Shown here: one piece after another, positions 9,169 to 16,260 of the stretch
Layout of the letters: each line of letters starts with the position of its first letter
How positions within the stretch are numbered: position 1 is the first letter of the stretch
Origin: Acanthaster planci
Taxonomy: Eukaryota > Echinodermata > Asteroidea > Valvatida > Acanthasteridae
DNA length: 16,260 nucleotides
Assembly (NCBI RefSeq): GCF_001949145.1
Contig: NW_019091362.1
Coordinates: 374,670 to 390,929, forward strand
Reading direction: 5' to 3'
Notes under the pieces: model-generated
Seen by the model: only the letters and a program-made list of their open reading frames with translations
Databases searched by the model: none
What the model was told of the DNA's origin: nothing
Made by a program: the position numbers and the translations under genes

Positions 9169-9823
9169 AACACCAGCATCCGACAATGCCCCGTCCTCAG
9201 GCCCAAAAACAAGTAATGAGCAGACAGCAGCATCATCTTCAATTTCTTCCAAGCATCTCTGCTACCCCTCAGTCTCCCTGAAACAGGGAGAACACCTGCC
9301 TAAGGCAGTTTCAACAGGACAATTTATAGCTTATTTGAAGGAAAAGGAAAACAAAAACAAGAGGAATAGTGATGCAAGACAAAGGAAGAGTGCAACTGGA
9401 AAAGAACCAAGAAGAAAGGAGAAGAGTGCAACTGGAAAAGAACCAAGAAGAAAGGAGAAGAGCGCAACTGGAAAAGAACCAAGAAGAAAGGATAAGAGTG
9501 CAACTGGAAAAGAACCAAGAAGAAAGGAGAAGAGTGCAACTGGAAAAGAACCAAGAAGAAAGGAGAAGAAAGCTAACAAGGAAAGGTAAAAAAGGAGTAA
9601 GAAAAACCTTGATGAATCCAACTCTGACGTTGACGCGATCAATGAGAACATTTGCAGCGCATGGTTTTGTCCCTACGATAACAAGCCCGAGAAGTGGATT
9701 GGGTGCAAAAACTGCCGAAGGTGGTATCAAGCTATGCGAAGCTGCACAGGTATTGAAGGGGTCAAGGGCATGTCAGAAGCTGAATAAGCGGAACTGGACT
9801 GGTGTTGCAATTTGTGCTTGTAA
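9023..9823 (+). pseudogene. Broken C-terminal tail of the transposase with PHD-finger-like remnant
   Basis: Shifted one frame from the main ORF, this stretch reads as a low-complexity linker, then a Lys/Glu/Arg-rich segment made of 36-bp repeats, then an acidic stretch (DESNSDVD). A Cys-rich module follows with CPYDNKPEKWIGCKNCRRWY, a later SCTGIEG and a final CNLC. This spacing matches PHD-type zinc fingers, which some transposases of this class carry at the C-terminus, although the usual His after WY is Gln. In-frame TAA codons at 9587-9589 and 9785-9787 interrupt it, the second before the last cysteine pair. The final stop is 9821-9823. The tail is decayed, assuming no splicing. The exact frameshift point lies between about 9100 and 9168. 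Confidence 0.7.
9385..9569 (+). repeat. Five tandem 36-bp repeats in the transposase tail
   Basis: GTGCAACTGG recurs at 9390, 9426, 9462, 9498 and 9534, exactly 36 bases apart, and the units differ by only a couple of substitutions (one in GCGCAACTGG at 9462, one in GATAAG at 9491). Since 36 is a multiple of three, reading frames persist: all six frames are open. Plus-strand frames give KSATGKEPRRKE (in phase with the flanking tail) or the coiled-coil-like RVQLEKNQEERR. The near identity points to a recent expansion. Confidence 0.9.
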
Positions 9824-9941
9824 AAATTTGCTCAAGGCATAAATCCATCAAGTGTCCAAATTTATTTGTGGCTACATAAATGTTTAATAAGTCACATCTA
9901 GTTTTGGCATTTTAATTTTACACTCTCATGGAGAGGCCGAC

Positions 9942-9947
9942 AATAAA
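9942..9947 (+). terminator. Possible poly(A) signal after the transposase
   Basis: AATAAA lies about 120 bases after the last stop of the transposase tail, at the distance expected for its polyadenylation signal. This hexamer is common in AT-rich DNA, so the assignment is weak. Confidence 0.3.
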
Positions 9948-10033
9948 TTGGCACAAGCAAGTACAGCTTTGAAGTCTCCACATTTTCCAACAATCAGAAT
10001 TTATGAGACTGAGTGTTTTTATTTTTAATCAAG

Positions 10034-10091
10034 AAGTTAGTGCCCTGACGTTCCGAACTTAGTTAAGTTCAGAACGTTAGGACACTAACTT
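10034..10091. repeat. 58-bp near-perfect palindrome
   Basis: The 28-base arms 10034-10061 and 10064-10091 pair with only three mismatches around a two-base GT spacer. All three differences between the arms are transitions. The ends read AAGTTAGTG and CACTAACTT. The structure may be the terminal inverted repeat of an element or a collapsed foldback element. No second copy of the arm was found on the other side of the transposase, so I do not assign it as that transposon's end. Confidence 0.8.
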
Positions 10092-10270
10092 TTGGATTGA
10101 TTTACATGTAGTTCAGTTCTATTTAGTCAGCAGTTTGTAGCGATCTCATCCATTTTGAGATTTTATTTTTCACTGACAACCATCAGTGCCCCTATAAAAT
10201 ACCTTTGTAAAATAAATGTATAAAGTACTGCATTGTTACTGTTACAATGTTTTTATCCGGTTCTTAAGTG

Positions 10271-10308
10271 TGACGTCACTTCAGTTCAAACTACACCCAC
10301 TGCACGTG
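10271..10308. promoter_or_regulatory. CRE and E-box motifs
   Basis: A full cAMP response element palindrome TGACGTCA at 10271-10278 and an E-box CACGTG at 10303-10308 lie close together. No gene start can be tied to them, so this is a motif observation only. Confidence 0.25.
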
Positions 10309-10535
10309 TCCTGTGTATAGAGTTACCTGTATTGATCATATTTACATGGAACGATGGAACCGGAAGTTAACACTCAACTTCAGCAATCGTCCAGTGGTAG
10401 ACTGCAAATCATGGCTCGTCTACATGTATGACAAAGTCACCCATGAACCGGATAGGGTTATTAAAATATAATTCTGTCTATAAGATTGGTTTATTGGTCA
10501 CAATAATAATAATTGATAACCTGGACTCAGGAATA

Positions 10536-10695
10536 CGAGCGATTCACAGTAGTGTGCCTCCAGGAGTTCGCAACATGTTGGCCAATCATAACGCAAAATC
10601 TGCTGACACTTTCCACATTGGATTGACAGATTTTGTGCACTGTGATTGATCAATGTGTTGCAAACTCTTGGAGGCACGCTACTGTGAATCCCTTG
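10536..10695. mobile_element. 160-bp MITE with ~70-bp terminal inverted repeats and TA target site
   Basis: The left arm (10536-10606) and right arm (10623-10695) are inverted copies at roughly 80% identity, including the exact 12-mer GATTCACAGTAG and TGCCTCCA. The central loop is about 16 bases. The dinucleotide TA sits immediately outside each end (10534-10535 and 10696-10697), the target-site duplication made by Tc1/mariner and pogo transposases. The element carries no protein. The short open frame crossing it has no meaning. Mobilisation by a pogo-like enzyme such as the neighbour at 7603 is possible but untested. Confidence 0.8.
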
Positions 10696-10697
10696 TA

Positions 10698-11490
10698 TTG
10701 ATGGGAAACCCCTTGTTGCAGTGCATTACACCCCTAAACAAGTAGAACATTAATCTTTACATTCATTCATCTTAAGTTAAAAACGTAATGTACATGTAAT
10801 CCTTCAAAAACATTTACAGTTGTACATGTACATGTGACTGCTCATGTTCTGCTGATGTGTCCACACAATACAACGGCAAAAGTAACGTGCGTGACAGTAT
10901 CGTCGCCAGATCCCTAATTTTGCCACCTACATGTACTGCCAAGCCTGATACATGTAGGTTTTCAGAGTAAGTGGCGAAACAAGGGACCTTATGACTATAT
11001 GATCATGCACATTATATCAGGTACAGTTCATGGTCCAATATGCACTGTCATTAATTTAATTTCAACTACCGGTAAATGTTGTCATGTTAACATGGCCAAG
11101 TTGTGCAGTATTACATGTGCATAGACTTCCATATGGTGTCGATGTCTGACGAACTTGCTACTGGATAATGATCTGATGTGAAAAATGGATCTTGAGTTTT
11201 CCAGATGTGGAAATATCAGTGGGCATCATAGAAATCATATTGAGTCTGTGTGTGTACAAGATTTTACTGTTTGTATTAGCAATTCATTTTTTGAAATTGA
11301 TATTAGTATAAACTCAATTTGGGTATCAAACTTTGATAGGAGTTATTAACACTGTCCTGTGATGTCACACTATTATTCTGTCTTGCCATTATTTTGCTCA
11401 AATGGAGCGAAGCATATCATTCAGTGTCTTACGAATGGTGCTCTACAGACTAAAGTCACTGTTTAGTTTACATTTAATTCAAAGACCTCT
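10698..11490. other. Intergenic DNA with a small foldback (10911-10986)
   Basis: No gene was recognised. TCCCTAATTTTGCCACCTAC (10911-10930) is inversely repeated with four mismatches at 10967-10986, forming a 76-base imperfect foldback. Several TACATGTA words occur between 10790 and 10955. Confidence 0.5.
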
Positions 11491-11498
11491 TTAATAAT

Positions 11499-11608
11499 TT
11501 AGGCTCTTTGGCTGAGTTCGGACAGCTTGTTCTGGTAGTTCACGAACAGCTTGATTTGTTGTTTGAGGGTCAGCCGCTCGAATGCCGGGAACGTACAACC
11601 GGTTATCG
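11499..11608 (-). CDS. Candidate terminal coding exon, function unknown
   Basis: On the minus strand, after a plausible acceptor (GACTACCAG just right of 11608), a frame runs about 36 codons to a TAA at 11499-11501. It includes FPAFERLTLKQQIKLFVNYQ and then NKLSELSQRA. Most codons end in G or C (TTC, CTG, ATC, AAG, AAC, GTG), in sharp contrast to the AT-rich surroundings, which suggests a coding past or present. The peptide looks like one amphipathic helix. It lies downstream, in the same orientation, of the recombinase pseudogene starting at 14078 and might be a last exon of that or another gene. I do not recognise the family. It could also be a chance frame. Confidence 0.35.
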
Positions 11609-12539
11609 CTGGTAGTCAGTGGCAAGCAACATGCAACGGCGGAGTCCATGTACATTCTTTGAGAGTTAATGTTTTGATAACTGGGATAAATTCTTTTCCA
11701 TTTAAAAACAAACATTCATTTCTCTGATATGGAAAATTATTAATGCTATTAGGCAAAACTTTCCATTGTCTGTGGCTTTGTAATTAGCCATCTCATTAGT
11801 TAGTTCAAAAATCAAATCTCAATAGTTTTCAGCACATTCCTATGCAACCCCCACAGGGAACCGGTGTGTGATCCTGTTCAAAGAACAGTGTTGTCGGGTT
11901 GTGTTCTTTGAGTGTGAATTATGAGCTTTTGTGCATTATAAAGCTATTTCAAATAACCCATTACAATCTTTACCTTTGTCACATTACAAAACAAGAAGTT
12001 CCGGTATCAATAACACCCATGTCTGGTCGCTTACAGATCAACATTTAAGCTAAAGTTAATCCATACCATGAAAAATTTCAGTTAACGCATGCCTTGAAAA
12101 CAAAAAATGAATATGATATATCACAGAGTCCACAATTTAATCGACTGGCTCAAGGTTTATGTTACACTAAGTATCCCTTGATAGACTACATTTTATCCAA
12201 CATAGTTACATTTCTCCATCCTTAAATACGTTTTAATTCATTAGTACAAGAACTTATTATGCAGTTCAATTCTAGCCTCCAGCACACTTTCAACCAACAT
12301 TTTACTTTATCTGGCACAAGTTTCATACCATTAACCCTAACACTCCTCAGTCCTCCAACAGGTGAAGCATTGAGGAGTGTTAGGGTTAATTTCAGTGCTT
12401 ACTTCACAACGTATAAACCTTAGCTAGCGTAGTCTGTGTACATGTATATAAAAACCAATGTCATTTCACTTCACCTCTGTAAAACATTTCAAAATCGGCA
12501 AACAATTACTGTTTTGGTGCTTGGCAACAAATACTTCTA
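11609..12539. other. Intergenic or intronic DNA, one hairpin
   Basis: No coding region was recognised. The only structured element is the perfect hairpin at 12330-12390, annotated separately. Confidence 0.5.
12330..12390. repeat. Hairpin with perfect 20-bp arms
   Basis: ATTAACCCTAACACTCCTCA at 12330-12349 is exactly repeated in inverse at 12371-12390 around a 21-base loop. The arms begin TTAACCCTAACA. Perfect arms suggest a young insertion or a selected structure. A very small MITE is the simplest reading; a small-RNA hairpin is an alternative. Confidence 0.8.
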
Positions 12540-14078
12540 TGCTTAAGTTGACAGTGACAGTTACATGAATGTTTCTAGAGTCTTGATTCTCTAAATTCGC
12601 ACTCCCAAAAGATGTTGTAGCAGAAGTGCCAGTGGCAGGCTTTTTGGCTGTTGTGATGATGCCACTACACCCACGACCATGTACAAGAGTTGGCTTTGCA
12701 TTTGAGACTGTCTAATGTGCGTTTCTAGTTTTAGACAGCATTTGATCTATGTCCAGTTACCTCACAGATAAGCTTTTAGGCAATATTCTCCTTTTACAGA
12801 TGCAAGGCAGCACTGGCCCGAAGGGAGTGATTTGTACAGTAAGCAGCGAGTCCTCCTTGTTTGCACACCTGGGCAACAACCTGGGCCAGTTTGTGAAGGC
12901 CAAGTGGCTGAGTAGCATACCAAACCTGTCCTCTCGGCTGAGCCAGTGGTCAAAAGCAAAAAGCGTCTGGTCATTTGTATTCAGGAGGGCAGTGATGCTC
13001 GTACTTCTTGAACAGTGTAACAATACACTGCTCTCTGTCTTCCTTGCTCTCGTACGCATCCACGACCTTTGGCTGAAGGTGACAATGTTTCAAGCTGCCA
13101 TGGTTGATTTTAGAAGCATCCTCTGTGTACGTCAAGAACTTGTCACCATTACTGTCACTATTACTTTGAAGTTGCGACGATTTCCATCGTAAATTCCTCC
13201 TCGACTGTAATCACCTCAGCTTGTTTGCGATGTACACCTAAACCTGCCTTTGCTCGCTCTTTCATAAGTCCGTCAAGTATTTCTCAGCTGTAGGAAATCT
13301 GGATCCGACAAAAACTTGTAGCTTTTGCTTTTTTTAACACAAACTAAAGCTGAACGTAAATCAAAAGCTCATGAAGCGTCTCCCCTGGGTAGTCTTCACT
13401 ATTCTTCTTTTTCACCTCACATGTGAATCTTAATTGCAAGTAATTAAGCTCTTTGGTCATGTTATCCAAATCCACCTTAATGGGGCTGATGTTCAGTGAT
13501 GCATTACAGACAGCTTTCATGTTGTGAAACGTGCCAATCACGAAACAAATCAACGGCCCACTAGATTTTCCGTTCTGTACTCTTAGCAAATTTGTAAATG
13601 TAAAATATTAACATTTAAGACGTTCTCACTTTTCGTAACCCTTGTATTTAGTCTTCTCAGACACAAAAAAACTCTTAGAAAGCTTGTAACTTTGACGAGA
13701 ATTAGGAATCTTGCAAAAAAAACTTTTATCGAAAGTACTTTTTACTTCTCGCAGTAAATAAACAGCTAACATTTACCTTCTTCCTCCAATGTCCACCATT
13801 TCCAAGTCTGCTTTTGGGTCCTTATATCATTTGTAGATCCCTGCAACGTCTGCAAGGGTAGCATATCCCGGTTTGTCATCAGCTTCAGCGACCAGGGTCG
13901 CTGTCAATAGCTCGTCATCAGAAATGTCTTGCGCTATTGGTTCATATTTTATTTTAGACTGGGATAGGATGTCTTCTACATTTAATGAGGCATCTGACAC
14001 GCTGGCAAAATCTTCAGTGTCAGAGCGAAATTTGTTTTGTGTAAGGAAAATACCGCAATCACTGTCAGAACTAGCCAT
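12540..14078 (-). pseudogene. DUF3504/KIAA1958-like (Crypton-derived) tyrosine recombinase pseudogene
   Basis: Read on the minus strand from ATG at 14078, the first exon is open for 83 codons (to a stop at 13827) and starts MASSDSD, an acidic leader. From about 13600 downward come segments typical of DUF3504 proteins: WAVDLFRDWH, LDNMTKELNYLQLRF with YPGETLHELL (13344-13470), LDGLMKERAKAGLGVHRKQA (about 13220-13275), RNLRWKSSQ (about 13180), FKKYEHHCPPEYK, then NHSLRA at 12815-12832 (the HxxR box) and TGHRSNA near 12740-12757. Frames shift, and stop codons occur at 12950-12952, 12971-12973 and further on. The codon where the catalytic tyrosine is expected (N-Y-K-R) is TAG at 12725-12727. About 40 residues normally between the VEEE segment and RNLR, including the expected first catalytic arginine, are missing at about 13199. 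The gene cannot make an active recombinase. Confidence 0.85.
13827..14078 (-). CDS. Open 83-codon first exon of the recombinase-like gene
   Basis: This frame is uninterrupted while the rest of the gene is broken. It begins MASSDSDCGIFLTQNKF and is rich in Asp, Glu and Ser, a disordered acidic leader of the type seen at the N-terminus of DUF3504 proteins in invertebrates. A short protein could still be made, but the likelier reading is the surviving first exon of the pseudogene. Where its donor would be is unclear; GG|GTAAATG-like sequence occurs further on, near 13775. Confidence 0.45.
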   Translation of the reverse strand: MASSDSDCGIFLTQNKFRSDTEDFASVSDASLNVEDILSQSKIKYEPIAQDISDDELLTATLVAEADDKPGYATLADVAGIYK

Positions 14079-14461
14079 GTTAAGCTAGCCTTCAGAACGA
14101 AACTAGCAGGGTGCCGTTTGAATCACCCTATTTGACATCTCAGATTATAGCTAGAGCACAAAAACCCATAGAACAAACACAACAATGTAGCCTACGAAAC
14201 TATCCCAGCACAGCTTACTTGATATAGCTTAAAGATTGTATTGTCTGCATTCGGTCACAGCATTTTTTCCAATTATACAAAAACACAACATTTGTGTAAA
14301 CAGCGACGAGTTCTTAGAGGGTATTAAGTACATGTAGGTTAATACACTCTGCAGCATGCCGTTCGGGGTGAGAATTCTCACCCATGAATGGCTCGCTCCT
14401 TGTGTATTATCCTTGATGATGTAAGAGTACATGTACATGCATGATTGGCCAATGCATGAGT

Positions 14462-14677
14462 TGGAAATTAATTTTGGATTTTGCCATGCCCGACGCGTAT
14501 TTTAACACTGTATGCTCGGTGTATGCCCCCAAAGGCTTGTGAAAGAACCCACAAGCGTACTCGGGTGGAACTCGAACCCACGACCTCCTGCTTACCAGTG
14601 CAGACGTCTTAACCACTCAACCACTGAGCTTGCCGGTGCCGGCTGGTGGGCAGGGCAAAATCCAGAATTAATTTACA
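14462..14677. repeat. Inverted repeats (~30 bp) flanking the minus-strand SINE
   Basis: GGCAAAATCCAGAATTAATT at 14654-14673 is repeated in inverse at about 14466-14485 with a single mismatch in this core, and similarity extends outward to both GGGCA ends. The two arms enclose the tRNA-like head at 14505-14640. They may be two head-to-head copies of one repeat or the terminal repeats of a composite element. Confidence 0.65.
14505..14640 (-). mobile_element. tRNA-derived SINE, minus strand
   Basis: The minus strand reads AAGCTCAGTGGTTGAGTGG (A-box region, about 14614-14632), then GTCGTGGGTTCGAGTTCC, with a B box GGTTCGAGTTCC at 14567-14578. After this the sequence leaves the tRNA pattern (ACGCTTGTGGGTTC, then CAAGCCTTTGGGGGCATAC). 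Presence of both polymerase III boxes and a non-tRNA body indicates a SINE. It sits upstream of CWC25 in the opposite orientation. Confidence 0.7.
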
Positions 14678-14756
14678 TCTCCCCGGCGCAAATCCATCTT
14701 TGAAATGAGTGGGAAAATTTGATTGTTAGTTTTTGGCTTTTTAAAATTTGTTTCAG

Positions 14757-14816
14757 GTTGCATTTCTTCCCTGACTGCATCCAATATTCCAAAAGGCAAG
14801 TGAGAACAGCAAGACC
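14757..14816 (+). promoter_or_regulatory. CWC25 5' UTR segment, possibly bounded by a 3' splice site
   Basis: AAATTTGTTTCAG ending at 14756 would serve as an acceptor, making 14757-14816 the last part of a spliced 5' UTR. Alternatively it is simply unspliced leader, since no core promoter motif stands out nearby. The start context AGACCATGGG matches the Kozak pattern, with A at -3 and G at +4. Confidence 0.4.
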
Positions 14817-15451
14817 ATGGGTGGAGGAGATTTGGTAAGGCTTCTTTGGTTTTTTTCAAGAACGACATGGATAGTCAGTGATTGGATTTTATAAAGAGTG
14901 GCATATTCATTTAGTGATTTAATATTTTGATGATTGCAGATGCAACATACGGTGTTATCGTTTTTCCTCATTTCATGATTTTATTAAAATTTAAGGAATC
15001 TCGGTATTTATTTTCTGGCAAAGTAATTTTGGGAATTCAAGCATAGTTGCATAATTTTGTCTTCATTTTGTTTTGCAATACGTTTATGCCAGAGATTTGT
15101 TTCAAACCACACAAAGAATAAAAGTATTTTAGCTGTTATTTGTCTGAAAGCTGAATGTTCATGTTTGATGTGAAAGTCTTGTACAGGTAAGCTGTTTCAT
15201 TATGCAGTCTAAATTGTTTAATCTGTGCTGTGATTGAAACTGTAACCAGTGTTCATTTCACCATCTTTCTTCTTCCAGAATCTCAAGAAGAGTTGGGATC
15301 CCCGTCGACGTGACAACCAGGAGAAGAAGTGGAAGCAAGAGGAAATGGACAAGAACGAGCGACGGAGGTTGAAGGAGCTTCTGGAGGAGCGACAGGAGGA
15401 GAAAGACGTAGATGAGATGAGGAGGCAAGGAGAAGATGCGGGCATCATTGA
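14817..15451 (+). CDS. CWC25: Pre-mRNA-splicing factor CWC25, first two coding exons (partial)
   Basis: Exon 1 (14817-14834) encodes MGGGDL and ends at a GTAAGG donor. The 444-base intron ends in CTTTCTTCTTCCAG. Exon 2 (15279-15451) continues in phase with NLKKSWDPRRRDNQEKKWK and then a highly charged helix. The joined start MGGGDLNLKKSW is the hallmark of CWC25, whose N-terminal CIR_N domain is the best conserved part. CWC25 joins the catalytically activated spliceosome and promotes the first transesterification step, in the nucleus. The exon 2 frame meets a TAA at 15453-15455, but GA|GTAAGA at 15450-15457 is a strong donor, so splicing to an exon beyond the window is far likelier than a 64-residue protein. 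Human CWC25 has more than 400 residues. No downstream exon was found before 16260. Confidence 0.87.
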
Positions 15452-16260
15452 GTAAGATGTTATGCAGCTGCATCTCACTGATGTACACATTGAAGACAAG
15501 CATTTCTCAACACTGACATAATAGAAGTGAACTTTAGTAATTAACCACTTCATGCCAGGTGACTTTTAGATGTGCAGGGATTTCCGCTGTCCCTAAACAT
15601 GTAGGATATTTAAGTACAGCATGTCAGTTTCTGCATGCAGTACTGGGTAATATTTGGGCTGGTTTCCATGCTTGAGTGATTCCCATTGAGTTTGTACACA
15701 CACACAGGCTCCTAATAATCCATGGATTTTCAGTGTTGTAGCAAACACTGCTCTCTGACATTGTTTCGGAGTTAAGTACTGATAACATGCAAATCTTGAA
15801 CAGATGATTATTAAGGGTCAACAATCATAAAGTCTAACTTTGTAAATAAACTTTGGTAGTGTTATCTTGTCTTTAAAAGTCCTATTTTCAGCCCAAAAGA
15901 ATACTGTGCTTTGGACAAACTCGTTGTGGAATGATACGGTTGGCAAGTGGTTAACTGTAATGCTCCTGGGTGTCTTTGGCAGAAGTCATACCTAAGCACT
16001 TCCTGCCGGGGCAATTATCAATGTTGATGATGCTGGGCCGGGATATTTATCATTTTTTCTGTTTTCAAAATTCTTTAAAAATTCCTATCTTCATTTACTG
16101 GACACTTACAAACATGTGAAGGACTGTCTGGTGGCCCCTCTAGCCTGACAGACAAAATCTATTGACGCCTGAGTATTTCAGCCAGGCCTTCAGCCTTGTA
16201 AAAAGAGCCCAGATTGTGCGGTGTTATATAACTGTCTTTTGTTCACAAACCTGGCTTGGT
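15452..16260 (+). other. Probable CWC25 intron 2 (incomplete)
   Basis: It begins with the GTAAGA donor and contains no exon resembling the next CWC25 segment. TTAACCACTTCATGCCA at 15541-15557 is inversely matched, apart from a three-base indel, by 15941-15954. This might mark the ends of a roughly 410-base inserted element, but no target-site duplication is clear. Confidence 0.55.

Noticed and set aside
9385-9569. Possible CRISPR-like array
   Set aside because: The repeats are directly contiguous with no spacers and lie in a eukaryotic coding tail.
9311-9730. Hydrophobic 139-codon minus-strand frame resembling repeated membrane segments
   Set aside because: It is antisense to the transposase tail and is open only because the 36-bp repeat has no stop in any frame.
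9369-9842. 157-codon plus-strand frame with coiled-coil-like repeats
   Set aside because: The frame loses family resemblance after the repeat, whereas the neighbouring frame continues into the PHD-like module. It could be the true frame inside the repeat, but not as a separate gene.
10034-10091. 3' terminal inverted repeat of the 7603 transposon
   Set aside because: No matching arm was found upstream of 7603, so the element's ends remain undefined.
10428-10649. 73-codon plus-strand frame
   Set aside because: It runs into the MITE at 10536 and is explained by that element.
12749-13192. 147-codon plus-strand frame
   Set aside because: It is antisense to the DUF3504 relic, whose minus-strand reading matches a known family box by box.
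15249-15455. Reading the second CWC25 exon as a complete 68-residue protein
   Set aside because: The upstream ATG lies in the intron before a strong acceptor, and the terminal TAA overlaps a strong GTAAGA donor. The MGGGDL exon gives the conserved N-terminus.

Overview
The window looks like nuclear DNA from an animal, most likely a marine invertebrate deuterostome. It is AT-rich, has long non-coding stretches, spliceosomal introns, tRNA-derived SINEs, miniature inverted-repeat elements and decayed DNA transposons. The palindromic word TACATGTA is very frequent, and GTAGGCCTAC and ACCGGT words recur. The lineage is inferred; species cannot be fixed from this sequence. Nothing bacterial or operon-like is present.

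Layout: 1-7550 is intergenic or intronic DNA. It holds a CpG-rich candidate promoter with an NRF-1-type site (about 1890-2205), a hairpin repeat (2411-2523) with a related copy near 3640-3725, one clear tRNA-derived SINE (3825-4095), a second tRNA-like unit (4145-4215), a TATA/CCAAT promoter-like patch (5938-6000) and a degenerate minisatellite (7037-7290). At 7603-9168 lies a long intact reading frame for a pogo/Tigger-type transposase with pipsqueak HTH, CENP-B-type HTH and DDE_1 domains. Two of its three expected catalytic aspartates are changed (Asn289, Ala325). Its C-terminal tail (9023-9823) continues in another frame, contains five 36-bp tandem repeats open in all six frames, and ends in a PHD-finger-like remnant broken by two stop codons. 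9830-12530 is intergenic with several foldback or MITE-like elements (10034-10091, 10536-10695, 10911-10986, 12330-12390) and one GC3-rich candidate exon on the minus strand (11499-11608).

On the minus strand, 14078-12540 is a decayed DUF3504/KIAA1958-like (Crypton-derived) tyrosine recombinase gene. Its first exon is open, but the body carries frameshifts, an internal deletion and several stops, one of them exactly at the expected catalytic tyrosine. 14460-14680 is a minus-strand tRNA-derived SINE flanked by inverted repeats. The window ends inside the one clear host gene, the splicing factor CWC25 (plus strand): a six-codon first coding exon at 14817-14834, a second exon at 15279-15451, and the rest beyond the window.

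The window is therefore the 5' end of a housekeeping gene next to a cluster of dead or possibly exapted transposon-derived genes. The most interesting object is the long open transposase frame that has lost its catalytic triad, which could be a domesticated DNA-binding protein or a recently dead copy.
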